Below, in pieces: positions 33,016-43,087 of a stretch of DNA of 64,000 nucleotides. The position numbers and the translations under genes were made by a program. The notes beneath the pieces were generated by a model. The model had not been told where the DNA came from, did not search any database, and was given only the letters and a program-made list of their open reading frames with translations. This DNA is from Neobacillus cucumis. GTDB lineage: Bacteria; Bacillota; Bacilli; Bacillales_B; DSM-18226. The stretch is taken from contig NZ_JAMBOH010000002.1 in assembly GCF_023715505.1 (NCBI RefSeq), positions 453,912 through 517,911 on the forward strand, written 5' to 3'. Numbering within the stretch: position 1 is the first letter of the stretch; the number at the start of each line of letters is the position of its first letter.

Positions 33016-33372
33016 TTAACTCATTTCTAAATACTCAGCATGTACATCAATATTTGCCCCTAATAGGACCATTGCCAGGTGGTGTTCAGGCGCCGTCGCT
33101 ACCTCCCGATACATCCGGTCAATATACAAATGCTCCGCATGGGGAAATTCACGTTTAAATCGTTTTCGAAGCTTCTCACCTGAATCATCTGCATCCACAA
33201 GGATATAGACATCCTTATCCTCAAGAAACTCAATCAATTCCTCTAGCTTGGAATGACTGATGGTTCCATTTGTACAGATAATCTCCACAGGTTCCTTCAC
33301 AATATGCTTAACCTTATTTTTATCGGATTTTCCTTCGACAATAAGAACTTTGTCAACATACGAATCATTCAT
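33016..33372 (-). CDS. yusF: Toprim domain protein YusF
   Basis: A 118-residue single-domain Toprim protein. The catalytic glutamate is in VLIVEGKSDKNK and the DxD acidic pair in ILVDADDSGEKLRKRF. Similar to small Toprim nuclease/primase-like proteins of Firmicutes. Three bp from yusE, so probably cotranscribed. Function not established. Confidence 0.88.
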   Translation of the reverse strand: MNDSYVDKVLIVEGKSDKNKVKHIVKEPVEIICTNGTISHSKLEELIEFLEDKDVYILVDADDSGEKLRKRFKREFPHAEHLYIDRMYREVATAPEHHLAMVLLGANIDVHAEYLEMS

Positions 33373-33503
33373 ATCCCATCACCTGTAATATAAAGTTGTT
33401 TATGTTAACATATTCTAAAATACTGATTTCGTGTACCATCTTGTTAGTAAGTTAACTATAACATGATTGTCCGCTAAGAAATAGGTATTTGTTTAAAAAT
33501 ATG

Positions 33504-33743
33504 TTAACACCATCCACCATCATCACAGTCGGTATACTTGGCATTCGGCTGTTCCGTTACGGTAACATGCTGATAAATTTTTTGTTGTTCTGCCTCAAAA
33601 TGATGATCCAATTCCACTTGAATCTGATCAGAAAGCTTTATTTTACCGATTGATGTATTTTCAAGAAACAGTTCAATTTCGCCATTTTTTAATTTTCCAA
33701 CCACTCGGTCGGTCACATCAATCTTTTTTTGGTTTAATGTCAT
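33504..33743 (-). CDS. yusG: Small conserved protein YusG
   Basis: 79 residues, starting MTLNQKKIDVTDRVVGKLKN after GGTGGAG; an ATG six codons upstream is less likely. Residues after the start (VTDRVVGKLKNGEIELFLENTSIGKI) match the Bacillus YusG pattern as I recall it. The tail DCDDGGWC is cysteine- and acid-rich. No known function. Confidence 0.72.
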   Translation of the reverse strand: MTLNQKKIDVTDRVVGKLKNGEIELFLENTSIGKIKLSDQIQVELDHHFEAEQQKIYQHVTVTEQPNAKYTDCDDGGWC

Positions 33744-33820
33744 TTGCTCCACCCTCTTCATTATGGTTTAGGAATAGTCTGTCCCTGCCCGAATAGAAAA
33801 GGAGTGGAAATTTAAGAGAA

Positions 33821-33845
33821 AAAGCACCCATAAAATAGGTGCTTT
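33821..33845 (-). terminator. Terminator of gcvH
   Basis: Arms AAAGCACC / GGTGCTTT around CATAAAATA, with a T tract on the minus strand. Confidence 0.85.
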
Positions 33846-33853
33846 GAAACGGA

Positions 33854-34237
33854 TTAATCTTCTTTAATCATTTCCTCATATTGCTCAGCAGTCATTAATT
33901 TGTCTAATTCGCCTAAATCGGAAGGCTCGATGACAATCATCCATGCTTTTTCATATGGAGATTCGTTGACAAACTCAGGGCTATCACTTAATTCTTCGTT
34001 TATTTCTACAACTTTACCGCTAACAGGGGCATATAACTCAGAAACCGTTTTGACAGATTCAACACTCCCAAATGGTTCGTCAGCTGTAATTTCATCCCCA
34101 ACTTCTGGAAGTTCTACGAAAACGATATCGCCTAATTCATGCTGTGCAAAGGCAGTAATCCCGACACGGACCTTTTCTCCCTCTACCTTTACCCATTCAT
34201 GTTCTTCAGAATAACGTAATTCCTTTGGTGTACTCAT
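33854..34237 (-). CDS. gcvH: Glycine cleavage system H protein
   Basis: Lipoyl carrier of the glycine cleavage system, also a hub for lipoate transfer in Bacillus. The 127 residues start [20 protein letters not shown]; the lipoylated lysine is in [23 protein letters not shown] after AGGAGGGAATTTGCAT. Alone here, far from gcvT/gcvP, as in B. subtilis. Confidence 0.96.
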   Translation of the reverse strand: MSTPKELRYSEEHEWVKVEGEKVRVGITAFAQHELGDIVFVELPEVGDEITADEPFGSVESVKTVSELYAPVSGKVVEINEELSDSPEFVNESPYEKAWMIVIEPSDLGELDKLMTAEQYEEMIKED

Positions 34238-34285
34238 ATGCAAATTCCCTCCTGTTTTATGTAAAAATTCATCTTCATTAAGAAG

Positions 34286-34642
34286 CTAGAGCCAATTTTT
34301 TTCAAACTCTTCTTCTTTAAACCCAACGGTAACGCGTTCGCCGTCCGTCAATATTGGCCTTTTGATTAACATCCCATCAGATGCAAGCAAATCGAGCAAT
34401 TCGTCCTCAGCAGCGGTCTTCATTTTATCTTTAATCCCTAATTCACGATATTTTAAACCACTTGTATTAAAAAATTTTTTTAGTTCCAAGCCGCTTTTTT
34501 GATAAAGCTCCTGCAACTGATCTCGTGACGGGGGATGCTCGACGATATGTACTTCTTCATAGGAAAGATGATGTGCATCCAGCCATTTCTTCGCGTTACG
34601 GCATGTACCGCATTTTGGATACCAGTAAAAAGTTAAAGCCAA
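34286..34642 (-). CDS. yusI: ArsC/Spx-family protein YusI
   Basis: 118 residues of the arsenate reductase (ArsC)/Spx family, with CGTC in WYPKCGTCRNAKKWLD and the RPIL motif in IKRPILTDGERVTVGFKEEE. Start is TTG, set by GGTGGTGA upstream. Neighbouring gcvH and fadE match B. subtilis yusI. Likely a thiol-redox enzyme rather than the transcription factor Spx. Confidence 0.85.
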   Translation of the reverse strand: MALTFYWYPKCGTCRNAKKWLDAHHLSYEEVHIVEHPPSRDQLQELYQKSGLELKKFFNTSGLKYRELGIKDKMKTAAEDELLDLLASDGMLIKRPILTDGERVTVGFKEEEFEKNWL

Positions 34643-34777
34643 TGGTTTTCACCACCCCACCCTTTTAATTCATAAAAATTTTATCATATGGCCCTCTAAA
34701 CTCCTAATAGACCGCACCCCAATAGGTAAAATTCGACACCTTTTGTATAATTTCCTTCTTTCTTAAAAAATATAATA

Positions 34778-34801
34778 GAGCCCCATCAAAATGAAGGGCT
34801 C
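34778..34801 (-). terminator. Probable terminator of the fad operon
   Basis: GAGCCC / GGGCTC stem just after the fadE stop, with an AT-rich tract containing a T run on the minus strand. Confidence 0.6.
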
Positions 34802-34808
34802 CATAATA

Positions 34809-36590
34809 TTAGACTATATAGCGCTCAGCTTCGATCACTATGTCGGCAGCTTCGCGTTTCTTGGCAATCACATTGATTGGCTGGTGGCGTGTAAACTTGC
34901 GCAATGATGTTAACATCATTCGAAGCGTGTCACCTTGTTCAATTGCTACAAGCGATTCTTTTGCAGTTGCTTCAATTTCATTAAAGGCTTCTTGGCAGAA
35001 GATTTGAGTATAGAGAAGCTTTTGTTTGCTCTTTTCTAAGCCATCTTGCGCAATTGCTTTTTCAGTACGCAGAATAACTGATTCCATCGCATATACGTTT
35101 GAAATGATATCCGCAATATTAGCTAAAATTTCTTGCTCTCTTTCCAATGCCTTACCAAATTTCTGAGCAGCCAAACCAGAAGCTAATAAGGCAATCTTTT
35201 TGGCATTTCTCACAAGGTATTTTTCTCGTGCTAATGGCTCATCACCAGGCTCTTCTGGCATTAACATCATTAATTCCTCTTGAAGTGCTAATGCTTTTTG
35301 GAAAAGTGGCAGCTCGCCTTTTAATGCCTTTTTCACCAGTGTTCCTGGAACCAGAAGGCGGTTGATTTCATTGGTTCCTTCAAAGATCCGGTTAATGCGG
35401 GCATCGCGATAGGCCCTTTCAATTGGATATTCCTGCATGAAGCCATAACCGCCGTGAATTTGGACACCTTCATCGACTACATAGGACAGTACTTCACTTG
35501 CGAAGAATTTGTTCACCGAGCATTCGATGGCATACTCGGCAATCGCATTTGCCAGCTTTTTAAGATCCTTAGCATCTTCGGTGGAAAGCTTTCCTTGGTT
35601 TTCTTCATATAAACCAATCGTGCGGTAGACGGAGCTTTCAGCCGCATAGATTTTTGAAGCCATTGTCCCAAACTTCTCTTTTGTCAAATTGAACTGAGAA
35701 ATGGCTGTTTTAAATTGCTTACGGCCATTGGCATATTTGACTGTCATCTCCAATGCCTTTTTCGAACCGCCGACAGCGCCGACTGCCAACTTATAACGGC
35801 CGATGTTTAAGATGTTAAAGGCGATAACATGGCCTTTACCGTACTCACCTAACAGATTTTCAACAGGAACGGCTACATCCTCTAAAATCAATGTACGAGT
35901 AGAAGAGCTCTTGATGCCCATTTTCTTTTCTTCCGCACCTGTTGATACGCCAGGGAAATCTCTTTCGACAATGAATGCAGTAAAGTGCTCTCCATCAATT
36001 TTTGCATATACAACAAATACGTCAGCAAAACCAGCATTGGTGATCCATTGCTTTTCACCGTTTAGGATATAATGAGTACCTGCGGCATTTAATTTCGCTG
36101 TAGTTCTAGCGCCTAGAGCATCAGAACCGGAACCAGGCTCTGTTAAGGCATAAGCGGCAATTTTTTCGCCTGATGCCAGCGCAGGTAAATATTTTTTCTT
36201 TTGCTCATCATTACCGAACAAAACGATTGGCAGGGATCCAATCCCGACATGCGCACCATAAGAAAGGGAAAATCCGCCGGCACCCGCCATTTTTTCTGTA
36301 ATTAGCGATGAAGTGATTTTATCTAAGCCTAAGCCTTCAAACTCTTCGGGAACATCAACAGCTAAGAGGCCGAGCTTACCCATTTTCTTTAATAGCTTAA
36401 CGGTTCGTTCAAATTCATGATTTTCTAAGTGCTCAAGTTGTGGAACAACTTCTTTTTCCACAAAATCGGAAGCTGTCTGTGCTATCATTAAGTGCTCTTC
36501 ATTAAAATCTTCTGGTGTAAATATATCTTGATAGGATAGATCCTCAACTAAAAAGCTTCCGCCTTTGACAACCTTTTTTGTTTCAGTCAT
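34809..36590 (-). CDS. fadE: Acyl-CoA dehydrogenase FadE
   Basis: FAD enzyme for the first step of fatty-acid beta-oxidation. The 593 residues contain the ACAD core (ALTEPGSGSDALGARTTAK, NGEKQWITNAGFADVFVVYAK, GGYGFMQEYPIERAYRDARINRIFEGTNEINRLL) plus a C-terminal extension of about 170 residues typical of this Bacillus FadE. Start at the ATG after AGGAGGAATTTTA. Last gene of the fadN-fadA-fadE operon under FadR. Confidence 0.96.
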   Translation of the reverse strand: MTETKKVVKGGSFLVEDLSYQDIFTPEDFNEEHLMIAQTASDFVEKEVVPQLEHLENHEFERTVKLLKKMGKLGLLAVDVPEEFEGLGLDKITSSLITEKMAGAGGFSLSYGAHVGIGSLPIVLFGNDEQKKKYLPALASGEKIAAYALTEPGSGSDALGARTTAKLNAAGTHYILNGEKQWITNAGFADVFVVYAKIDGEHFTAFIVERDFPGVSTGAEEKKMGIKSSSTRTLILEDVAVPVENLLGEYGKGHVIAFNILNIGRYKLAVGAVGGSKKALEMTVKYANGRKQFKTAISQFNLTKEKFGTMASKIYAAESSVYRTIGLYEENQGKLSTEDAKDLKKLANAIAEYAIECSVNKFFASEVLSYVVDEGVQIHGGYGFMQEYPIERAYRDARINRIFEGTNEINRLLVPGTLVKKALKGELPLFQKALALQEELMMLMPEEPGDEPLAREKYLVRNAKKIALLASGLAAQKFGKALEREQEILANIADIISNVYAMESVILRTEKAIAQDGLEKSKQKLLYTQIFCQEAFNEIEATAKESLVAIEQGDTLRMMLTSLRKFTRHQPINVIAKKREAADIVIEAERYIV

Positions 36591-36612
36591 TAAAATTCCT
36601 CCTATTCTTTGA

Positions 36613-37788
36613 TTACAATAGTTCAAATACCCCGGCTGCTCCCATTCCGCCGCCAATACACATCGTCACGACACCAAATTGTTCGTTGCGGCGTTTTAAC
36701 TCGTGGATTAAGGAGAGAGTCAGTTTCGCTCCTGTACAGCCAAGTGGATGTCCAAGGGCAATTGCACCGCCATTTACATTAACAATTTCTTCATTTAGAC
36801 CAAGCTCCCGAATGACTTGCAATGATTGGGAAGCAAAGGCCTCATTTAATTCAAATAAGTTGATATCCGATAACTCCAAACCTGCGAGCTTAACTGCTTT
36901 TGGAATGGCGACAACTGGCCCGACACCCATTATTTCAGGCGGGACGCCTCCGACCGCAAACGAGCGAAATTTCGCTAGCGGTTTTAGGCCAAGTTCTTCT
37001 GCCTTCTCACGATCCATTAACATCAAGGCGGCTGCTCCGTCACTCGTTTGCGAAGCATTACCAGCGGTTACAGATCCCGTGACGGAAAAGGCTGGACGAA
37101 GCTTAGCAAGAGTCTCTAAGTTTGTATCCGGCCGAACCCCTTCGTCCATTGAAAACTGGATGGTTTTTTCCACAAGCTTATTGTCATTTCCGACAGTACG
37201 TATGGTTACATCCACAGGTACGATTTCATCAACGAACTTTCCTTCTGCGATCGCTTTTGCTGCACGTTGATGGCTGCGAACTGCAAATGCATCTTGATCT
37301 TCACGGGAAATACCATATTTTTGGGCAACCTGCTCCGCCGTATGACCCATTCCCATATAATATTGCGGTGCCGTTTCTGCCAATTTAATATTTGGACGGA
37401 CGACATGCCCCATCATCGGAATCATGCTCATCGATTCGGCTCCGCCGGCAATGGCGGTATCGGTATGCCCCAGCATAATTCCTTGTGCCGCATAGGCGAT
37501 GGCCTGCAAGCCGGAAGAACAGAAACGATTAATCGTGATCGCTGGAACTGTATATGGAAGGCCTGCCAATGCTCCAATATTGCGGGCCATATTGTTTCCT
37601 TGCTCCGCTTCTGGCATCGCACAGCCGATAATTAAGTCATCTATGTTTCCTTCGTAGTTTCCGGCACGCTTTAAGGTTTCTTTTACTACTAAAGCTCCTA
37701 AGTCATCAGGACGAACATTTGCAAGCGTTCCTTTCTTTGCCTTACCGACCGGTGTCCGTGCCCCGGCTACAATCACTGCTTCTCTCAT
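36613..37788 (-). CDS. fadA: Acetyl-CoA acyltransferase FadA
   Basis: Thiolase that cleaves 3-ketoacyl-CoA. The 391 residues have the nucleophilic cysteine in [13 protein letters not shown] (about 89), [18 protein letters not shown] and the second cysteine in [11 protein letters not shown]. Between fadN and fadE on the same strand. Confidence 0.97.
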   Translation of the reverse strand: MREAVIVAGARTPVGKAKKGTLANVRPDDLGALVVKETLKRAGNYEGNIDDLIIGCAMPEAEQGNNMARNIGALAGLPYTVPAITINRFCSSGLQAIAYAAQGIMLGHTDTAIAGGAESMSMIPMMGHVVRPNIKLAETAPQYYMGMGHTAEQVAQKYGISREDQDAFAVRSHQRAAKAIAEGKFVDEIVPVDVTIRTVGNDNKLVEKTIQFSMDEGVRPDTNLETLAKLRPAFSVTGSVTAGNASQTSDGAAALMLMDREKAEELGLKPLAKFRSFAVGGVPPEIMGVGPVVAIPKAVKLAGLELSDINLFELNEAFASQSLQVIRELGLNEEIVNVNGGAIALGHPLGCTGAKLTLSLIHELKRRNEQFGVVTMCIGGGMGAAGVFELL

Positions 37789-37819
37789 GCCATCTCCCTC
37801 ACTTTCTCGTAATCTAGTA

Positions 37820-40207
37820 TTAGTTTCTTAACGGTTTCCCTTTTACCAGCATGTGCTGCATGCGCTGCTGTGATTTTGGCTCGGCAATCAGACTTAGGAA
37901 AGCCTCTCTTTCTAAATCTAAGAGGTATTGCTCATCGACTTCTGTTCCAAATGGAACGCGGCCGCCAGCAATGACATAAGCAATCTTCTTGGCAATTTTT
38001 AAATCATGCTCCGAGATATAACCGGATAGCCTCATCGCTTCTGCCCCAAGCAATAGGGTTGCATAACCTGTTTCGCCCACGACTGGGACCTTCCGGCGAA
38101 CTCTTGGTTTATATCCTTTATCATGTAAGGCAAGCACAGCCTGTTTGGCATCATAAATGAGATGATCACTGTTAAAACTAATGCCATCAGAAGAGCTTAA
38201 GAAGTTATTTTCTTTTGCTTCTGCTGCAGATGTTGAAACTTTTGCGGTTGCAATGGTTTCAAATACTTTATTGGCGACATTTTGCAAATCAAATGGAACG
38301 CCGTTAGGCAGGTTCTCTAAGTGCTTCATGTATAATTCTTTGTTACCGCCTCCGCCTGGAAGCAGGCCGACACCTACCTCGACAAGACCCATGTAGGTTT
38401 CGGATGAAGCTTGAATATGGGCTGCAGGCATACAAACCTCGGCACCGCCGCCAAGTGTCATTCCAAATGGAGCGGCCACTACCGGTTTGGAGCTGTATTT
38501 CACTTTTAACAGGGCGCTATGAAGGTGGCGGACTATTAGATCTAACTCATAGATATTGTCATCCTGCACTTCCATTAACATCATCGCGAGATTGGCTCCA
38601 ACGCAGAAGTTTTTCCCCTGGTTGCCGATCACAAGACCTTTATAATTTTTCTCGACTTCATCGACGGCATAATTGATCATTTGAACGATATCTGGACCAA
38701 TCGCATTGTTCGGCGAGTGGAACTCCAATAAAGCAACTCCTTCACCAATATCAATTAAACTTGCACCACTGTTTTTCTTAATGACGCCTTTTTGTTTCTT
38801 TATTTTCTTGAGGTCAATCGCCTTTGGATTTGTTTCCACGAGTCGATATTGACCGTTATGATAATAAAACCTCTCACCATTTTCTTCTAAGTAGAAAGAG
38901 GTATGACCTTTTTCAAGCATGTCGGTGACCCAAACAGGTACTTCAACGCCTGCTTCTTCTAGCTTTTGTACAGATTTTTCCACACCGATCGCATCCCAGG
39001 CTTCAAATGGCCCCATATCCCAGCCGAAGCCCCATTTCATTGCCCGGTCGATGGCCACAATATCATCTGCAATCACACCTAACAGCTGCGCAGAGTATAC
39101 GAAGGATTCCGTGAATGTATTCCATAAGAATTGGCCAGCTTTGTCATTTGCATATACAAGCGCTTTCAATTTGTTCGCTATACCCTTTTCCTGCTTCGCT
39201 AATTCAACCGCTGGTGTTGATAATTTTTTACGCGGTCCGTATTCGAATGTATTGGGATCCAGCTCAAGTATTTCTTTACCTTTTTTCAAAAAGAATCCTT
39301 GACCCGACTTACTGCCAAGCCAGCCTTTTTCAACCATCGATTTAAGGAAGGCCGGGATTTCAAAGACTTCTTTTTCTTTGCCATCCACTTGTTCATAAAC
39401 ATTACCAGCCACATGATAAAAAGTGTCCAATCCGACGACATCAAGGGTACGGAAGGTGGCACTTTTAGCTCGGCCGATTAATGGACCAGTGATCGAATCT
39501 ACTTCACCGACACTTAGTCCAGCCTTTAACATTTCCCTGACGGTGACAAGGAGCCCATAAGTGCCGATCCGGTTAGCGATAAAGTTTGGGGTGTCCTTAG
39601 CGATTACAACACCTTTCCCTAATATATCTTCACTAAATGTTTTCATGAATGAAAGTACTTCTGGCGACGTATATTGAGTTGGGATGACTTCGAGTAATTT
39701 TAAATAACGCGGCGGATTAAAAAAGTGTGTTCCTAGAAAATGCCTTTTAAAATCATCGGAACGTCCTTCCACCATCGCTTCGACAGAAATTCCAGAGGTA
39801 TTCGAGCTGACAATGCTGCCAGGTTTGCGGTATCGGTCGACTTTTTCAAAAACCTGCTTCTTTACGCTGAGGTTTTCGACGACCACTTCGATGACCCAGT
39901 CAACATCTTTCAGTTTCACCAGATCATCTTCGAGGTTACCTGCTTCAATGAGGGCGAGATTCCTTTTAGAGGTAAGTGGTGCAGGCTTTTGCTTTAATAG
40001 TTTTTGGATATTCTGTGTGCTGATGCGATTACGAACCGGTTTATCAGCTAAGGTAAGTCCTTTGGCTTCTTCTTCTTTCGTTAAATCCCTTGGCACAATA
40101 TCCAGTAATAGTGTTGGGATCCCGATATTTGCTAAGTGGGCCGCGATTCCCGAGCCCATAACTCCCGATCCAAGGACAGCTGCTTTTTTAATCAATTGGT
40201 TCAACAT
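37820..40207 (-). CDS. fadN: 3-hydroxyacyl-CoA dehydrogenase/enoyl-CoA hydratase FadN
   Basis: Bifunctional beta-oxidation enzyme of 795 residues. The NAD-binding motif is near the N-terminus ([21 protein letters not shown]), followed by the 3HCDH domains ([30 protein letters not shown]) and a C-terminal crotonase domain ([32 protein letters not shown]). I start at ATG 40207 with AAGGGGGAGACA upstream; a longer frame would begin inside the FadR operator. First gene of the fad operon. Confidence 0.96.
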   Translation of the reverse strand: MLNQLIKKAAVLGSGVMGSGIAAHLANIGIPTLLLDIVPRDLTKEEEAKGLTLADKPVRNRISTQNIQKLLKQKPAPLTSKRNLALIEAGNLEDDLVKLKDVDWVIEVVVENLSVKKQVFEKVDRYRKPGSIVSSNTSGISVEAMVEGRSDDFKRHFLGTHFFNPPRYLKLLEVIPTQYTSPEVLSFMKTFSEDILGKGVVIAKDTPNFIANRIGTYGLLVTVREMLKAGLSVGEVDSITGPLIGRAKSATFRTLDVVGLDTFYHVAGNVYEQVDGKEKEVFEIPAFLKSMVEKGWLGSKSGQGFFLKKGKEILELDPNTFEYGPRKKLSTPAVELAKQEKGIANKLKALVYANDKAGQFLWNTFTESFVYSAQLLGVIADDIVAIDRAMKWGFGWDMGPFEAWDAIGVEKSVQKLEEAGVEVPVWVTDMLEKGHTSFYLEENGERFYYHNGQYRLVETNPKAIDLKKIKKQKGVIKKNSGASLIDIGEGVALLEFHSPNNAIGPDIVQMINYAVDEVEKNYKGLVIGNQGKNFCVGANLAMMLMEVQDDNIYELDLIVRHLHSALLKVKYSSKPVVAAPFGMTLGGGAEVCMPAAHIQASSETYMGLVEVGVGLLPGGGGNKELYMKHLENLPNGVPFDLQNVANKVFETIATAKVSTSAAEAKENNFLSSSDGISFNSDHLIYDAKQAVLALHDKGYKPRVRRKVPVVGETGYATLLLGAEAMRLSGYISEHDLKIAKKIAYVIAGGRVPFGTEVDEQYLLDLEREAFLSLIAEPKSQQRMQHMLVKGKPLRN

Positions 40208-40225
40208 TGTCTCCCCCTTCAACTT

Positions 40226-40243
40226 TGAATGAACACTCATTCA
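40226..40243. promoter_or_regulatory. FadR operator
   Basis: TGAATGA-ACAC-TCATTCA is a perfect inverted repeat matching the Bacillus FadR (YsiA) consensus, 19 bp upstream of the fadN start. Acyl-CoA would relieve repression. Confidence 0.92.
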
Positions 40244-40413
40244 TTTTTATAGCAAAAAAAATTTACTTATAAATGAGTCCTGCTACTATTTAATATAAAA
40301 TATTTTGAAAATTTGTGCAATCAATAAACGCGGATTTTTAAATTTTTTTTGAACACAAATTTCCAGCATCATATTTTGGCTCGGATGGGCATTCTATTAT
40401 TGAGGTGATATTT
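40244..40413. other. fad promoter region
   Basis: AT-rich gap between the FadR box and a small divergent gene; should hold the fad promoter, though no single -35/-10 pair stands out. Confidence 0.45.
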
Positions 40414-40545
40414 ATGGCGAGAGTTAAAAAGAATCCTTCCAAAGCGGCTGTAAGTGCTGCCAGTGTAAAAGGCAATGCCGGCCCAGGAAATGAAGAACAA
40501 AACACTGACAAACAAAACAGCCAGAATAGTCAATTTAAAAGATAA
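40414..40545 (+). CDS. 43-residue basic, Asn/Gln-rich small protein
   Basis: ATG after GAGGTGATATTT opens a 43-codon frame: MARVKKNPSKAAVSAASVKG, then a hydrophilic NEEQNTDKQNSQNSQ tail. Composition resembles small acid-soluble spore proteins but I cannot name it. Its stop overlaps the start of palindromic repeat copy C, which may serve as its terminator. Confidence 0.6.
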   Translation: MARVKKNPSKAAVSAASVKGNAGPGNEEQNTDKQNSQNSQFKR

Positions 40546-40672
40546 GCGGAAGCGCCTTGAACAGGGGCGACTGGCATAGGACGAAGGCATAAGCCACCCC
40601 CTGTAAGCCTTCTTCAGGGGGTGGCTTATGACCCCGAGCCCCTAGGCGCTGGGAGCTGGACCATTCTCAAAG
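40544..40672. repeat. Dispersed palindromic repeat, copy C
   Basis: Starts AAGCGGAAGCGCCTTGAACA and ends CTAGGCGCTGGGAGCTGGAC followed by CATTCTCAAAG. Contains a strong inner hairpin (GCATAAGCCACCCCCTG / CAGGGGGTGGCTTATG). Confidence 0.85.
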
Positions 40673-40812
40673 TTTATTCTTTAATCTTTGTTGTCTTTTT
40701 AAAACGGGCTGAGTTTTCAGCCTGTTATTCGTTTTTTTATATTGTATGATTTTAGTGGATTTGACACATGATAAAAGCGATATTTTCATTTAGTTTCAGG
40801 AGGTGAGAATGC

Positions 40813-41193
40813 ATGAAGACATTATCAAGAATTGCCTTGCTTTTAGTCATTATTGGGGCGATTAACTGGGGACTAATAGGTTTCTTTCAATTTGATTTAG
40901 TTGCCGCCCTTTTTGGCGGACAAGATTCAGCGTTATCAAGAATTATTTATAGCCTTGTTGGGTTAAGTGGATTAGCTTGCTTGCCTCTTCTATTTGCTCC
41001 AATTGGCGAGAGCCAGCAAAGCCAGAACCAGGCTGATAGTAACCGTCAAAACACTGGTCAGCCTAGTTATGCAACAGAGTTTGGCGCAGAAAATGATATG
41101 ACAGATATTAATAACCGAGCAAAACAATCGGACAATCAATCAACTCAGACCTACAAACCTAGTCAGAACAACCAATCTGATGATCAAATGTAA
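40813..41193 (+). CDS. yuzA: DUF378 membrane protein YuzA
   Basis: 126 residues with two hydrophobic helices (LSRIALLLVIIGAINWGLIG; IIYSLVGLSGLACLPLLF), the DUF378 pattern with INWGL. The B. subtilis homologue is shorter; here a 55-residue Gln/Asn-rich tail is added (QSQNQADSNRQNTGQ...). GGAGGTGAGAATGC precedes the ATG. Function unknown. Confidence 0.82.
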   Translation: MKTLSRIALLLVIIGAINWGLIGFFQFDLVAALFGGQDSALSRIIYSLVGLSGLACLPLLFAPIGESQQSQNQADSNRQNTGQPSYATEFGAENDMTDINNRAKQSDNQSTQTYKPSQNNQSDDQM

Positions 41194-41195
41194 GA

Positions 41196-41223
41196 AAACG
41201 GCCATGTTCATACATGGCCGTTT
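41196..41223. terminator. Bidirectional terminator between yuzA and yusU
   Basis: Perfect 11-bp arms AAACGGCCATG / CATGGCCGTTT around TTCATA, with T/A tracts on both sides of a convergent gene pair. Confidence 0.92.
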
Positions 41224-41227
41224 CCTT

Positions 41228-41476
41228 TTAATTCTTGCTATTCCGATGCTGCTCGTTCAGCTCTTTAATTTCATGAATAATTAGTTTCATTTCCTTTTTG
41301 GCATCGGGATACAGTCCGTTCCAGTGCTTAGCTAAGGCTGGCATGGACTTGGCAATGTGGGTGTATAAAGCCCAAGCCTTGACCTTTTCTTTTGTATCTT
41401 CACTGCTTTCTCCAACAAGGAGCTCACTATATTTATCGAGCAGCGCTTCGAACTGAGCAGTAAATTCCTTCTCCAT
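41228..41476 (-). CDS. yusU: DUF2573 family protein YusU
   Basis: 82-residue helical soluble protein (FEALLDKYSELLVGESSEDTKEKVKAWALYTHIAKSMPALAKHW) of the Bacillus-restricted DUF2573 family. GGAAGGTGACAAA upstream of the ATG. Function unknown. Confidence 0.75.
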   Translation of the reverse strand: MEKEFTAQFEALLDKYSELLVGESSEDTKEKVKAWALYTHIAKSMPALAKHWNGLYPDAKKEMKLIIHEIKELNEQHRNSKN

Positions 41477-41683
41477 TTTGTCACCTTCCGTTCTTTCTAT
41501 TTATGTATGTGAGAGTTTTTACCGTTTGGCTGCAGCTGGTGCGAAAAACGCTGTGACTTCTGTTTCATTCTACCATATTTATAAATATCCTAACTCTTTG
41601 TAAATATTAATAGATTGAGTTCCGAACAAATGACCTTCTGCTTTAAGAGAATAGATACTAATATAGGATTCCTCGAATTTCAT

Positions 41684-41786
41684 TTGGAATTCCGCTCGTT
41701 TTTGAATTATTCCGCCTATTTTTGAATTATTCCCGCCCTTTGTTCCGGTTTTTCCGCGCAAATTTGGAATAATTCCGCATTCCACT
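41684..41786. repeat. Short GAATTATTCCGCC-type degenerate repeats
   Basis: Imperfect tandem and inverted copies of TTTTTGAATTATTCCGCC (20-bp spacing at 41701 and 41721) and TTTGGAATAATTCCGC. Lies between yusU and rodA; the only frames through it look like chance. Confidence 0.6.
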
Positions 41787-41803
41787 TTTCCGGCCAACTA
41801 AAA

Positions 41804-41828
41804 AAAGAGCGAACCAATGCCGCTCTTT
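41804..41828 (-). terminator. Terminator of rodA
   Basis: AAAGAGCG / CGCTCTTT arms around AACCAATGC, overlapping the stop; T tract on the minus strand. Confidence 0.85.
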
Positions 41829-42997
41829 TATGCCGTCGTAGAAAACATGTACTTTTTATAATGATAGCGTATCGAAAAGATTAATCCCAATCCCATCATG
41901 TTCCCCATTAAGGCACTTCCCCCGTAGCTGATAAATGGCAGCGGGATTCCGGTAATTGGCAGTACGCCAATGGTCATGCCAATGTTTTGGAACACGTGGA
42001 ACGTAATCATACTGATCACACCCACACAAATATACGTATAAAAATTATTCTTTGTTTCCATACCAACCTTCGTAATATGGTAAATCAATAAGAAAAACAA
42101 ACTAATTAACACACTTGAGCCAATAAAACCATACTCCTCACCAACGACGCTAAAGATAAAGTCCGTTTGGCTTTCAGGCAGATAAACTTCCCGATTGCCA
42201 AAGCCCTTACCGCCAGTTTGACCTGAGCCGATCGCAAGCAAGGATTTCGTTAGCTGGTATGCATCGGTACCCTCGTAGCTATAAGGGTCAAGCCAAGAGT
42301 ATATACGGCGAAGCTGGTATTCACCAACCCCCAGATACTTTTCCAACACATCCGGGCTCCAAAGAACAAAATAAAATATCGTACCAATTAAGATAATTCC
42401 GAACGAAAATATCGGCACTAACAATTTCCACGAAATCCCGGAAATAAAAATCATTCCAAGTAAAATGGCCAAGAAAACAAGCGAAGTTCCCAAGTCTTGC
42501 TTGATGATCATTCCCAAAGGAACCATCGTGACAATGCCCATTTTAATTAAAAGCCACAAATCCGTTTGCAGTGTTTTGACCGGATTTTTTAAATGGTGTT
42601 GATCAACCACACGTGAAAGACCCAGAATAATAAAAATTTTAACAAATTCAGAAGGCTGGATCGAGCCAATCCCTGGGAGCACAAACCAGTTTTTTGCTCC
42701 ATTAATGACCGGAGCAATACTTGCTGGTGCAATAATTAAAAAACCTAGTAAAAAGACGCCAAACCCGTATGCGTACCAGGTTAACTTTTTCAATTGGTCT
42801 GAATCCAGGGTCATAACCATTGTAATAATACCAGCCCCGACAACATACCATACGATTTGCTTGATTAAGAAGTTCTCCTTATACTGTCCGCTAGCTTGCG
42901 CACTATAAATCGCTAAACAGCTCGCTAGAAAAAGTAAGATTAATATAAACACAAGGCTGTAATCAAGTTTTGAAGTTGTATTGCTATTTGAAGTCAT
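41828..42997 (-). CDS. rodA: Rod-shape SEDS glycan polymerase RodA
   Basis: Membrane peptidoglycan polymerase of the SEDS family, 389 residues, about 10 transmembrane segments. Conserved regions: GAKNWFVLPGIGSIQPSEFVKI, QDLGTSLV, the QLTKSLLAIGSGQTGGKGFG loop, SQTDFIFSVVGEEYGFIG and PITGIPLPFISYGGSALMGNM. GGTGGAACGAAT before the ATG. FtsW/SpoVE are alternatives, but a solitary gene with the GIGSIQPSE loop fits RodA. Confidence 0.88.
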   Translation of the reverse strand: MTSNSNTTSKLDYSLVFILILLFLASCLAIYSAQASGQYKENFLIKQIVWYVVGAGIITMVMTLDSDQLKKLTWYAYGFGVFLLGFLIIAPASIAPVINGAKNWFVLPGIGSIQPSEFVKIFIILGLSRVVDQHHLKNPVKTLQTDLWLLIKMGIVTMVPLGMIIKQDLGTSLVFLAILLGMIFISGISWKLLVPIFSFGIILIGTIFYFVLWSPDVLEKYLGVGEYQLRRIYSWLDPYSYEGTDAYQLTKSLLAIGSGQTGGKGFGNREVYLPESQTDFIFSVVGEEYGFIGSSVLISLFFLLIYHITKVGMETKNNFYTYICVGVISMITFHVFQNIGMTIGVLPITGIPLPFISYGGSALMGNMMGLGLIFSIRYHYKKYMFSTTA

Positions 42998-43087
42998 ATT
43001 CGTTCCACCTTACCAAAAACTTGTCCATTCCTCCATTATATTTTGAAAAACAACAAATCTCAACTTATAACCGGCTGCTGGTTTTAT

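Noticed and set aside
41579..41797. 72-codon minus-strand frame before yusU
   Set aside because: It is a translation of the GAATTATTCC repeats, without a ribosome site.
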